Positions 1 through 6,698 are shown, numbered from the stretch's first letter. The stretch is 11,360 bases of DNA from Gammaproteobacteria bacterium (GCA_028871235.1 JAGWNO010000057.1:1-11360); one strand, 5' to 3'. Notes: a model not told the origin generated them from the letters alone. Made by a program: numbers and translations.

Positions 1-10
1 TTTAATTCAA

Positions 11-496
11 TCAGGTTTCTTCATCGCTGTCTTCATCAGCATCATCGCGGTTGCGGCCGCCGGTCAGGAACGATGCATCGGGATCCACCAGCAGCCGTTC
101 CGCCATGGCGGTGCGGCCGATGAGCAGCCTGAAACGCATGGTATCCCGGCCGGTAAGGGTGAGTTCAATGGGCCAACTCACGCCGCCGATGCTCACCGTC
201 GTGACAATCACCGGACGGCGTTCGCGGTGGCCGCCTGAATCCGTCACCCAGCGTTTGTCCAGGATCCGCGCTTCGCAATAGGTCTCCGGTCGAGCCTGCT
301 GTTGCAGCGGATGCAGGCCGAAGCGCACCATGCGTACGCCCCGCCGCATGAAGGTCTTGAGTACGAAGGCATGCAGGGCAGAGGTGCGCGCACCGGTGTC
401 GATCTTGGCCTTGATGCGCGCGACGCCGAGTTCCGGGAGGGCGGCCCATTCGCGCCAACCCACCTGGATTCTTATTATCGACTGCCCGTCCGCCAT
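11..496 (-). CDS. Retropepsin-like / 'ATP-dependent zinc protease' family protein (PF05618-like)
   Basis: A 161-aa protein of the small family often labelled 'putative ATP-dependent zinc protease' and now viewed as retropepsin-like. Seen: an N-terminal strand region, then KIDTGARTSALHA at residues 31-43, where Asp33-Thr34-Gly35 matches the active-site D-T-G of retropepsins, and LLIGRTAM at 124-131, the second conserved block. The last ten residues before the C-terminus (151-160) are almost all Asp/Glu, an acidic tail. There is no signal peptide or membrane helix, so it is probably cytoplasmic. In many gammaproteobacteria relatives lie next to rimK, the glutamate ligase acting on ribosomal protein S6; no rimK is visible here, though the left edge is close. 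The ATG at 496 is the only in-frame Met near the N-terminus; the upstream AGGG is a weak ribosome site. It is transcribed divergently from the deacetylase gene. Family assignment is firm; the substrate is unknown. Confidence 0.85.
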   Translation of the reverse strand: MADGQSIIRIQVGWREWAALPELGVARIKAKIDTGARTSALHAFVLKTFMRRGVRMVRFGLHPLQQQARPETYCEARILDKRWVTDSGGHRERRPVIVTTVSIGGVSWPIELTLTGRDTMRFRLLIGRTAMAERLLVDPDASFLTGGRNRDDADEDSDEET

Positions 497-525
497 GCAC
501 TGAAGCCCTGCGCGCCGCGGATTGC

Positions 526-533
526 CATAATAT
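526..533. promoter_or_regulatory. AT-rich -10-like site in the divergent 71-bp intergenic region
   Basis: The only AT-rich patch between the divergent protease and deacetylase genes reads CATAATAT on the plus strand and ATATTATG on the minus strand. It gives a -10-like hexamer in each direction (CATAAT, TATTAT; five of six matches each). No convincing -35 hexamer lies 16-18 bp upstream in either direction, so this is a candidate from position and composition only. Confidence 0.3.
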
Positions 534-567
534 CATCCCTGCCAACCCGTCCAGCCGGAGAGCAAGC

Positions 568-1521
568 ATGGCGAGTGCGCATATGAAAGTCGGGGTATGT
601 CACGATCGCGCCCAGGCCCGCTACGGCTTCGGCGACGGCCATCCCTTCGGTCCGGACCGTTTTGATGCTTTCTGGAACGAGATGCGCGCGCGCGGGCTGG
701 ACCGGGAGGTCGCGCCGGTGGCGGCCCGTGCCGCCACCCGCCAGGAACTGCAGTGCTTCCACAGCGCCGCCTATCTCGATTACGTGATGCAAAAATCCGC
801 AAGCGGCGGTTACCTGGACGATGGCGATACGCCTGCCGTGGCCGGCATCCTGGAGAGCGCTTCACTGGTGGTGGGTGCCACCTTGAATGCGGCGGCGGGT
901 GTGATGCGCTGCGCATACCGGCGCGCCTTCGTGCCCATCGCCGGGCTGCACCATGCGGGTCGTGCGCATGCCGCCGGTTTTTGCGTACTGAATGACATCG
1001 GCGTGGCGATCGAATATCTGCGGCGTGAGCATGGTCTGAAGCGCATTGCCTATGTGGACATCGATGCTCACCATGGCGATGGCGTGTTCTATGCTTTCGA
1101 GGAGGATCCGGCGCTGTCGTTCGCCGACCTGCATGAGGATGGCCGCTTCCTCTATCCAGGCACCGGGCGCGCCGACGAAACCGGCAAGGGTGCGGCCGCG
1201 CACAGCAAACTCAACATTCCCATGACGCCGGGCGCGGGCGATGCGGAATTTCATGCGGCCTGGCAACGGGTGGAACAGTATCTGCGGGAACGGCGTCCGG
1301 ACTTCATGCTGTTCCAGTGCGGTGCCGATAGCATCGCCGGCGATCCCATCACCCATCTGCGTTACACGCCCGCGGCGCATGCACATGCGGCGGCGCGCCT
1401 GTGCGCGCTTGCCGAAGAGTTCTGTGACGGGCGCATCGTGGGCATGGGCGGCGGCGGTTACAACCGCCGCAACCTGGCAATGGCCTGGAGCGGGGTAGTG
1501 GAGGCTTTTCTCCTCAGCTGA
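568..1521 (+). CDS. Histone deacetylase family protein (class II-like / AcuC-type Zn hydrolase)
   Basis: A 317-aa, apparently complete arginase/deacetylase-fold amidohydrolase that should remove acetyl (or other acyl) groups from lysines or polyamines. All catalytic landmarks are present: the His dyad in GLHHAGRAHAAGF (His128-His129), the metal site in YVDIDAHHGDGV (Asp166, His168), the third ligand in FQCGADSIAGDP (Asp254), and the transition-state Tyr298 in GGGGYN. Bacterial relatives include AcuC (acts on acetyl-CoA synthetase), acetylpolyamine amidohydrolases and HDAH; the sequence alone does not say which substrate applies. No signal peptide is seen, so it is cytoplasmic. The start at 568 has a GGAGAG ribosome site (557-562) five bases upstream; an in-frame ATG at 583 is the less likely alternative. 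It reads divergently from the protease gene, and glyA follows 63 bp downstream with its own promoter-like sequence. Confidence 0.92.
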   Translation: MASAHMKVGVCHDRAQARYGFGDGHPFGPDRFDAFWNEMRARGLDREVAPVAARAATRQELQCFHSAAYLDYVMQKSASGGYLDDGDTPAVAGILESASLVVGATLNAAAGVMRCAYRRAFVPIAGLHHAGRAHAAGFCVLNDIGVAIEYLRREHGLKRIAYVDIDAHHGDGVFYAFEEDPALSFADLHEDGRFLYPGTGRADETGKGAAAHSKLNIPMTPGAGDAEFHAAWQRVEQYLRERRPDFMLFQCGADSIAGDPITHLRYTPAAHAHAAARLCALAEEFCDGRIVGMGGGGYNRRNLAMAWSGVVEAFLLS

Positions 1522-1540
1522 GCCCGGCGGCGCACTGGGG

Positions 1541-1546
1541 TACAAT
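1541..1546 (+). promoter_or_regulatory. Candidate -10 element of the glyA promoter
   Basis: TACAAT matches five of six bases of the sigma-70 -10 consensus and lies 38 bp before the glyA start, in the 63-bp gap after the deacetylase gene. The matching -35 (CTGAGC, 1518-1523, 17-bp spacing, about three of six) is poor and overlaps the deacetylase stop codon. It suggests glyA can be transcribed independently; this is inference from consensus matching only. Confidence 0.4.
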
Positions 1547-1584
1547 CAGCCGCCCGACATTGACTGGGTCCGCTGGAGCCGCTG

Positions 1585-2853
1585 ATGTTCAGCCAGAATA
1601 TGACGATTGCCGGGTTCGATGACGAACTCCATGAGGCACTGCGCGCGGAACTGGGGCGCCAGGAAGACAACATTGAGCTCATCGCCTCAGAGAATTACGT
1701 GAGTCCGCGCGTTCTGGCGGCCCAGGGCTCGGTGCTCACCAACAAGTATGCGGAAGGCTATCCGGGCAAGCGCTACTATGGCGGCTGTGAATTCGTGGAT
1801 GTGGCCGAGCGGCTTGCCATCGAGCGCGCCAGGAAACTGTTCGGTGCGGCCTATGCCAATGTACAGCCGCACTCCGGCTCCCAGGCCAACGCCGCGGTGT
1901 ATTACGCCCTCATGCAACCGGGCGACGGCCTGCTCGGCATGAGCCTTGCCCACGGCGGCCATCTTACCCACGGCGCCAAGGTGAATTTCTCTGGCAAGCA
2001 CTTCAATGTCCACCAGTATGGCATTGATACCAGCACCGGCTTGCTCGATTATCGGCAGGTGGAACAGCTTGCCCACGAGCACAAACCCAAGGTGATCGTG
2101 GCGGGCTTCTCCGCGTATTCGCGCCGCATTGACTGGCAGCGTTTTCGCGTCATCGCCGATGCGGTGGGCGCTTACCTGGTGGTGGATATGGCACATGTGG
2201 CGGGCCTGGTGGCCGCCGGTCTGTATCCGGATCCCGTCGGCATCGCCGACGTCACCACCACCACCACCCACAAGACCCTGCGCGGTCCGCGCGGCGGCCT
2301 GATCCTGGCGCGTGCCAACGAGGAGATCGAGAAGAAGCTGAACTCGCTGGTGTTCCCCGGCACCCAGGGCGGTCCGCTGATGCACGTGATCGCCGCCAAG
2401 GCCGTAGCACTGCTGGAAGCCTTGCAGCCGGAGTTCAAAACCTATCAACAGCAGATTCTGATCAATTCTCGCGCCATGGCCGACGCTCTGATGAAGCGCG
2501 GCTACAACATCGTTTCCGGTGGCACCGACAATCATTTGTTCCTGATGGATCTCATCGCCAGGAACATCACCGGCAAGGACGCGGATGCGGCGCTGCACCA
2601 GGCCAATATCACCGTCAACAAGAACGCCGTGCCCAACGACCCGCGTCCGCCCATGGTGACCTCGGGGCTGCGCATCGGCACACCGGCCGTCACCACCCGC
2701 GGTCTGCAGGAGGGCGAGATCCGCGAGCTGGCCGGCTGGATCGCCGATATCCTGGATGACCTGAACAACGAAAAGACCCTGGCGCGTGTGAAGGACCAGG
2801 TGCTGGCGCTGTGCAAGAGATTTCCGGTATATCCGGCAGACATGCAATTCTAG
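1585..2853 (+). CDS. glyA: Serine hydroxymethyltransferase
   Basis: A PLP enzyme converting serine and tetrahydrofolate to glycine and 5,10-methylene-THF, the main source of one-carbon units for purines, thymidylate and methionine; a cytoplasmic fold-type I homodimer or tetramer. At 422 aa it matches the usual bacterial length (about 417). Seen: IELIASENYVSP at 30-41; YYGGCEFVD at 64-72; PHSGSQANAAVY at 95-106; VVDMAHVAGLVAAG at 199-212, with Asp201 and His204 contacting the cofactor; and TTTTTHKTLRGPRGG, whose Lys230 forms the PLP Schiff base. LRIGTPAVTTRG near the C-terminus carries the substrate-carboxylate arginine. The start at 1585 has GGAG six bases upstream (1575-1578); ATG 1600 is an internal Met. 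Placement directly before nrdR is common in proteobacteria, but a 174-bp gap separates them here. Confidence 0.98.
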   Translation: MFSQNMTIAGFDDELHEALRAELGRQEDNIELIASENYVSPRVLAAQGSVLTNKYAEGYPGKRYYGGCEFVDVAERLAIERARKLFGAAYANVQPHSGSQANAAVYYALMQPGDGLLGMSLAHGGHLTHGAKVNFSGKHFNVHQYGIDTSTGLLDYRQVEQLAHEHKPKVIVAGFSAYSRRIDWQRFRVIADAVGAYLVVDMAHVAGLVAAGLYPDPVGIADVTTTTTHKTLRGPRGGLILARANEEIEKKLNSLVFPGTQGGPLMHVIAAKAVALLEALQPEFKTYQQQILINSRAMADALMKRGYNIVSGGTDNHLFLMDLIARNITGKDADAALHQANITVNKNAVPNDPRPPMVTSGLRIGTPAVTTRGLQEGEIRELAGWIADILDDLNNEKTLARVKDQVLALCKRFPVYPADMQF

Positions 2854-3027
2854 TTTCGTGATTCAGAAGGCGATACGCCATCGAAGTTCGCTGCTATCGT
2901 CAGTATAAGGAATTCGAATCGTGTATTTCGCGTCTTGCTTGATGACATATACGGGCAGCCTGATGGGAGGAATTGTTTGCATCAGGTTTGGCACCGAGGG
3001 TAATGCAATGACGCAGGAGTAACTGCG
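2854..3027 (+). promoter_or_regulatory. glyA-nrdR spacer with probable nrdR/rib promoter
   Basis: This 174-bp gap is clearly more AT-rich than the flanking genes, as expected of a regulatory region. TATAAG at 2904-2909 (five of six to the -10 consensus) is the best promoter candidate for nrdR and the riboflavin genes; the -35 at 17-bp spacing (TCGAAG, 2881-2886) is poor. A short hairpin GGCG-ATA-CGCC lies at 2869-2879, without a T-run, so it is not a convincing glyA terminator. A 33-codon open frame (GTG 2921 to TAA 3022) ends just before nrdR; it is treated as unproven. No FMN, glycine or other riboswitch core was recognised. Confidence 0.4.
2957..2988. repeat. Inverted repeat upstream of nrdR (CCTGATG ... 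CATCAGG)
   Basis: Arms 2959-2965 and 2980-2986 are perfect 7-bp complements around a 14-bp loop. A G·U and an A·U pair extend the RNA stem to 9 bp (2957-2965 with 2980-2988). The loop holds a GGAGGAA, a strong ribosome-site-like string. The right arm is followed by TT then GG, so it is not an intrinsic terminator. It lies about 40 bp before the nrdR start; a regulator-binding palindrome or an mRNA hairpin are both possible. Confidence 0.5.
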
Positions 3028-3540
3028 GTGCACTGTCCTTTCTGCGGCCATGAAGACACCAAAGTGATTGACTCGCGCCTCGCCGGCGAGGGCGCGCAGG
3101 TGCGCCGGCGGCGCGAATGCGAGCGGTGCAGCGAGCGCTTCACCACCTTCGAGAGCGCCGAGCTGGTGATGCCGCGTATCGTCAAAAACAACGGCACTCG
3201 CGAACCCTTCGACGAGCACAAGCTGCGTGCCGGCATGATGCGCGCCCTGGAGAAGCGGCCGGTAAGCACCGAGGCCATCGAGGCGGCCATCGCGCGCATC
3301 ACCCACAAGCTGCAGGTGACCGGAGAGCGCGAGATCCGTTCGCTGCAGGTGGGCGAGCGGGTCATGGAGGAGCTCAAGGAACTCGACGAAGTGGCCTATG
3401 TGCGCTTTGCCTCGGTGTACCGCAGTTTCCAGGATGTCAACGAGTTTCGCGATGAAGTGGAGCGCCTCAAGGAAGAGGTGGCGCGCGAGGCGCTGAAGCG
3501 CGAGCAGATGCCGCTGCTGCCGGAGGAAGAAAAGAAGTGA
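3028..3540 (+). CDS. nrdR: Transcriptional repressor NrdR
   Basis: A zinc-ribbon/ATP-cone repressor of ribonucleotide reductase operons; it senses nucleotides through the ATP cone and binds NrdR boxes. Seen: a four-cysteine zinc ribbon (Cys3, Cys6, Cys31, Cys34) in MHCPFCGHEDTKVIDSR and RRRRECERCSERFTTFE, with the basic stretch typical of DNA contact, then the ATP-cone from about residue 49 (PRIVKNNGTREPFDEHKL) to about 139. At 170 aa it exceeds the E. coli protein (149 aa) by a charged C-terminal tail that looks helical. The start is GTG at 3028, required because Met-His-Cys begins the conserved ribbon; AGGAG (3015-3019) is eight bases upstream. It is the first gene of the nrdR-rib-nus run. 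No NrdR-box pair was seen nearby, so its targets are elsewhere. Confidence 0.97.
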   Translation: MHCPFCGHEDTKVIDSRLAGEGAQVRRRRECERCSERFTTFESAELVMPRIVKNNGTREPFDEHKLRAGMMRALEKRPVSTEAIEAAIARITHKLQVTGEREIRSLQVGERVMEELKELDEVAYVRFASVYRSFQDVNEFRDEVERLKEEVAREALKREQMPLLPEEEKK

Positions 3541-3599
3541 GAGGTAAGGGAGTGAGGGGTGAGGCGTTCACCCCAGCAGTGCTTTCCTCGCTTACTCAC
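3537..3599. repeat. Compound palindromic element with GTGAG units between nrdR and ribD
   Basis: The core is a perfect hairpin: GGGGTGA (3556-3562), a five-base loop, and TCACCCC (3568-3574). Outside it, GTGAG (3537-3541), TAAG (3545-3548) and GAG (3550-3552) can pair with CTCAC (3595-3599), CTTA (3591-3594) and CTC (3587-3589), giving a long bulged outer stem. GTGAG occurs three times on the left side (3537, 3552, 3559). The element begins on the nrdR stop codon and ends 43 bp before ribD. There is no T-run, so termination is unlikely. It resembles dispersed intergenic palindromes known in several proteobacteria; copy number cannot be judged from one window. Confidence 0.65.
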
Positions 3600-3642
3600 A
3601 CCGTACCAGGCTGCGATGCGGCCGGCTTCACTGGAGCACGCA

Positions 3643-4746
3643 ATGGGCTTTTCCGCTGAAGACCACGCCTTCATGGCCGAAGCCCTGCGGCTGGCGGAGC
3701 AGGGACTCTACACCACTGACCCCAATCCACGCGTCGGCTGCGTGCTGGTGAAGGGCGGGCGCATCATCGCCCGCGGCTTCCACCGCAAGGCCGGCGCGGC
3801 CCACGCCGAAGTGAATGCGGTGCAGGCCGCCGGTGAGCAGGCGCGCGGTGCCGACGTCTATGTGAGCCTTGAACCCTGCGCGCATTTCGGCCGTACGCCA
3901 CCCTGTGTGGATGCGCTTATCGGAGCGGGCGTGGCGCGTGTGATCGCGGCCATGCAGGATCCCAATCCGCAGGTGGCCGGCAGGGGCTTTGAAAAGCTGC
4001 GCGTCGCCGGCATCCCCACTGCCGCTGGCCTGCTGGAGGCCCAGGCGCGCGCGCTCAATCTTGGCTTCATCAGCCGCATGACCCGTGGCCGGCCCTTGGT
4101 GCGCAGCAAGCTGGCGGTGAGCCTGGATGGCCGCACAGCGCTGGCTGCCGGCGAGAGCAGATGGATAACGGGCGAGGCGGCACGGCAGGATGTGCAGCAC
4201 TGGCGGGCGCGCAGTTCCGCGATTCTCACCGGTATCGGCACCGTACTCAGCGATGATCCGTCGCTGAGCGTGCGCCCTGAGGGCGACTGGCGTCAGCCGC
4301 TGCGGGTGATAGCAGACTCGCGCTTGCGTACCCCGGGCACGGCGAAACTGTTCAAGACATCCGGACAGGTCCACCTTGCCACGCTTGAAAGCCACGAGGC
4401 ACGCCACCGGCCAGCCACACCGCCGGGCGCAACGCTGATGCCGCTGCCGGGGAGTGACGGGCGCATCGATCTTGCCACCCTGCTGAGGCGCCTGGCGGAG
4501 CTGGAGTGCAACGAGGTATTGGTGGAGGCCGGGGCCACCTTGAACGGCGCACTGCTCAGGGCCAATCTCGTGGATGAAATCCTTATTTATATGGCACCAC
4601 AGCTGCTGGGTGATACGGCACGCGGAATGTTCAGCCTGCCACCGCTCGGCAGCATGGCCCAGCGGCTTGAATTACAGTTGACCGATGTACGGATGGTAGG
4701 GTGCGATCTGCGTATACTCGCCGTTCCGCAGATGGGCAGGAGCTGA
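3643..4746 (+). CDS. ribD: Bifunctional riboflavin biosynthesis deaminase/reductase RibD
   Basis: Catalyses two consecutive cytoplasmic steps: deamination of the pyrimidine formed by GTP cyclohydrolase II, then NADPH-dependent reduction of its ribosyl side chain. N-terminal cytidine-deaminase-like domain (about 1-145): DPNPRVGCVLV at 26-36, zinc ligands His54 (HAEVNAV, with proton-shuttle Glu56), Cys79 and Cys88 in LEPCAHFGRTPPC. C-terminal reductase domain (about 150-360): SKLAVSLDGRTA, SRWITGEAAR, and LVEAGATLNGALL near 293-305. The ATG at 3643 has GGAG (3633-3636) six bases upstream and gives 367 aa, the length I recall for E. coli RibD. The frame stays open to a GTG at 3559, but that extension would lie inside the palindromic element and has no ribosome site, so it is not used. 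The stop overlaps the ribE start by one base. Confidence 0.96.
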   Translation: MGFSAEDHAFMAEALRLAEQGLYTTDPNPRVGCVLVKGGRIIARGFHRKAGAAHAEVNAVQAAGEQARGADVYVSLEPCAHFGRTPPCVDALIGAGVARVIAAMQDPNPQVAGRGFEKLRVAGIPTAAGLLEAQARALNLGFISRMTRGRPLVRSKLAVSLDGRTALAAGESRWITGEAARQDVQHWRARSSAILTGIGTVLSDDPSLSVRPEGDWRQPLRVIADSRLRTPGTAKLFKTSGQVHLATLESHEARHRPATPPGATLMPLPGSDGRIDLATLLRRLAELECNEVLVEAGATLNGALLRANLVDEILIYMAPQLLGDTARGMFSLPPLGSMAQRLELQLTDVRMVGCDLRILAVPQMGRS

Positions 4747-5360
4747 TGTTCACCGGTATCGTGCAGGCCGTGGGAAATGTGCGCGGGCTCGAAGCGCGCG
4801 GCGGCGATATGCGCTTGCAGATCGACGCGGGTGGACTGGATCTGAGAAGCATGCATATCGGCGACAGCATCGCCGTGAATGGCTGCTGCCTCACCGCCAT
4901 CGGGAAATCGCCGGCTGGCTTCGCCGCGGACGTCTCCCGGGAAACCCTGGCACTCACCACACTGGGCGGGCTCGGGGCCGGATCGCCGGTAAACCTGGAG
5001 ACCGCCCTCACCCTCGCTGCGCCGTTGGGCGGTCACCTGGTGATCGGTCATGTGGATGGCGTCGGGGTGGTAGACAGCCGCGTGGAGGATGCCCGCTCGG
5101 TGCGCTTCGCCATCGAGGCACCGCCTGAGCTTGCCCGGTACATCGCCCGCAAGGGTTGCATCTGCGTGGATGGCGTAAGCCTTACCGTGAATGCCGTGCA
5201 TAGCGGCGGTTTTGAGGTGAATGCCATCCCCCACACCCTGGAACATACCGTGATTCGTGGCTACCGCACCGGCACCCGCGTCAATCTGGAAGTGGACCTG
5301 GTAGCGCGCTATCTTGAGCGTCTGATAGCCGCCCATGCGGCGGGTGCAGGTACGGATTGA
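4746..5360 (+). CDS. ribE: Riboflavin synthase, alpha chain
   Basis: Dismutates two 6,7-dimethyl-8-ribityllumazines to riboflavin plus the ribitylaminouracil, the last step of riboflavin synthesis; a homotrimer in other bacteria. The protein has 204 aa and shows the internal duplication of lumazine-binding barrels: the first runs from the hallmark MFTGIVQ at the N-terminus through NGCCLTAIG (45-53) to about residue 95, the second from about GHLVIGHVDGVG (96-107) through CVDGVSLTVNAV (140-151) and NAIPHTLEHTVI (159-170). The ATG at 4746 is fixed by MFTGIV; a longer frame beginning upstream inside ribD is not used. The TGATG overlap with ribD and AGGAG (4738-4742) point to translational coupling. 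Naming varies: this gene is ribC in older E. coli usage and ribE in most systems. Confidence 0.97.
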   Translation: MFTGIVQAVGNVRGLEARGGDMRLQIDAGGLDLRSMHIGDSIAVNGCCLTAIGKSPAGFAADVSRETLALTTLGGLGAGSPVNLETALTLAAPLGGHLVIGHVDGVGVVDSRVEDARSVRFAIEAPPELARYIARKGCICVDGVSLTVNAVHSGGFEVNAIPHTLEHTVIRGYRTGTRVNLEVDLVARYLERLIAAHAAGAGTD

Positions 5361-5389
5361 ATCAGGCGGGTTACAGAACCGGAGCCGTC

Positions 5390-6526
5390 ATGCAGAGTAC
5401 GATCACGAAGATGCATTCCGCCGGCCTCGATCGCGTCGAGGACATCCTTCAGGACATGCGTGCCGGAAAGATGGTCATCCTCATGGATGATGAGGACCGT
5501 GAAAACGAGGGTGACCTGATCATGGCGGCGGAGAAGGTGCGGCCGGAGGACATCAACTTCATGGCGCGCTATGGCCGCGGTCTCATCTGTCTGACGCTCA
5601 CCCCCGAACGCTGCAAGCATCTGCGTCTGCCGCTCATGGTGAACGAGACCAACGAAAACCGCACCACCAACTTCACCTTGTCCATCGAGGCGGCGGAAGG
5701 CGTGACTACCGGCATCTCCGCCTATGACCGCGCCCACACCATCCGCACCGCGGTACGGCCGGATGCGAAGCCGGAGGACCTGAAGCAGCCCGGCCACATC
5801 TTCCCGCTCATGGCGCAGCCGGGCGGGGTGCTGACGCGCGCGGGACATACGGAAGCCGGGTGCGATCTCAGCCGTCTCGCGCAACTGGAGCCCGCCGCCG
5901 TGATCGTCGAGGTTCTGAACGAGGATGGCAGCATGGCACGCCGTCCCGACCTGGAGAAATTCGCCAAGGCCCATGGATTGCGGATCGGCACCATCGCCGA
6001 CCTGATTCGTTACCGCTTGGAAAAGGAAAAAACCGTCGAACGCATCGCCGAGCGCAACGTGCCCACGGAATTCGGTGAGTTCCGCATGAGCGTGTATGAA
6101 GACCGGGTGAACAGGACTTTGCACCTGGCGCTGGCGGCCGGTGAGATACGTCCCGAGAAGCCGGTGCTGGTGCGGGTGCATCTGCAGAACACCCTCAACG
6201 ACGTGGTGGGCGTGCGCTGGGACGATCTGGGCTGGCCGCTGCGCAACGCCATGCGGCGAATTGCCCGGGAGGGCGGCGTGGTGGTGATCCTGCGGCAGCC
6301 GGAGGATCCGGCCATGCTGGTGGCGCGGCTGCGCGGCCACGCGAACAGCGATACTCCGGAAGAGGAAGGCGCACCGGCAACGGCGATATTGCGCACCTAC
6401 GGTATCGGCGCCCAGATCCTGCTGGACCTGGGGATACGGCGCATGCGCGTGCTGAGCCAGCCGAAACGCATGCACGGCCTCTCGGGTTTCGGCCTGGAGG
6501 TGGTCGAATACGTGTCCTGCGATTGA
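5390..6526 (+). CDS. ribBX: 3,4-dihydroxy-2-butanone 4-phosphate synthase fused to a degenerate GTP cyclohydrolase II domain (RibBX type)
   Basis: The N-terminal half (about 10-212) is an intact RibB, converting ribulose 5-phosphate to the four-carbon unit used by RibH: acidic loop DDEDRENEGD (33-42), TNFTLSIEAAEGVTTGIS (93-110), and GHIFPLMAQPGGVLTR plus GHTEAGCDL (152-160). The C-terminal half (about 224-378) is related to GTP cyclohydrolase II but lacks its chemistry. Where RibA has VRxHSECLTGD and RCDCG, this protein has VRVHLQNTLND and VRWDDLG, so all three zinc cysteines are gone (Asn267, Trp277, Asp279 by my alignment). The closing block, YGIGAQILLDLGIRRMRVL and GFGLEVVEY, is kept. This pattern fits the RibBX variant known in Proteobacteria. 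The start at 5390 has GGAG (5381-5384) five bases upstream; the TTG at 5357 is less likely. Commonly annotated ribBA, which would overstate its function. Confidence 0.93.
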   Translation: MQSTITKMHSAGLDRVEDILQDMRAGKMVILMDDEDRENEGDLIMAAEKVRPEDINFMARYGRGLICLTLTPERCKHLRLPLMVNETNENRTTNFTLSIEAAEGVTTGISAYDRAHTIRTAVRPDAKPEDLKQPGHIFPLMAQPGGVLTRAGHTEAGCDLSRLAQLEPAAVIVEVLNEDGSMARRPDLEKFAKAHGLRIGTIADLIRYRLEKEKTVERIAERNVPTEFGEFRMSVYEDRVNRTLHLALAAGEIRPEKPVLVRVHLQNTLNDVVGVRWDDLGWPLRNAMRRIAREGGVVVILRQPEDPAMLVARLRGHANSDTPEEEGAPATAILRTYGIGAQILLDLGIRRMRVLSQPKRMHGLSGFGLEVVEYVSCD

Positions 6527-6552
6527 AACCCGGTAAATCCATCACCGGGTTT
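6526..6552 (+). terminator. Strong hairpin directly after ribBX (possible weak terminator)
   Basis: AAACCCGGT (6526-6534) and ACCGGGTTT (6544-6552) are perfect 9-bp complements with a nine-base loop, starting on the last base of the ribBX stop codon. The T-tract after the stem is only the three Ts of the arm before GATAACGG, so full rho-independent termination is doubtful. Partial termination, or 3'-end protection of the upstream mRNA, are the plausible roles. It separates ribD-ribE-ribBX from ribH-nusB-thiL-pgpA. Confidence 0.5.
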
Positions 6553-6601
6553 GATAACGGATCACCCGCTGCCTTGCGCGCAAAATATCTTTGCTGATGG
6601 G

Positions 6602-6621
6602 CCCCGCCATCCGCGGTGGGG
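6602..6621 (+). repeat. GC-rich hairpin in the ribH leader
   Basis: CCCCGCC (6602-6608) pairs with GGTGGGG (6615-6621) around a six-base loop, with one G·U pair in RNA. It lies between the ribBX hairpin and the candidate ribH promoter and has no T-run. The 206-bp leader shows no FMN riboswitch core. Otherwise the leader holds only the hairpin at its start and the -10-like site near its end. Confidence 0.4.
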
Positions 6622-6698
6622 AGTGCGCGGGGTATCTGTCCAGCGTTTGATTTTCTTGCGCTGCCGCACTCTGCCGGCACTCGCTCGGCGGTCTCGGT

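Noticed and set aside
1513..1522. Perfect 10-bp palindrome CTCAGCTGAG over the deacetylase stop codon
   Set aside because: It has no loop for an RNA hairpin and no T-run; at this length it is likely chance.
1687..2847. 386-codon minus-strand open frame antisense to glyA
   Set aside because: It fully mirrors glyA, with His/Gly/Gln-rich composition typical of a reverse-strand shadow; glyA has every expected motif.
2863..3306. 147-codon minus-strand open frame antisense to nrdR
   Set aside because: It lies mostly opposite the well-supported nrdR gene, has no family resemblance, and long antisense frames are usual in GC-rich DNA.
3559..3642. Longer RibD reading frame starting at GTG 3559
   Set aside because: The added 28 residues are encoded by the palindromic element, have no family match and no ribosome site; ATG 3643 has GGAG and gives the normal 367 aa.
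5309..6475. 388-codon minus-strand open frame antisense to ribBX
   Set aside because: His- and Arg-rich shadow of a conserved gene, with no recognisable domain.
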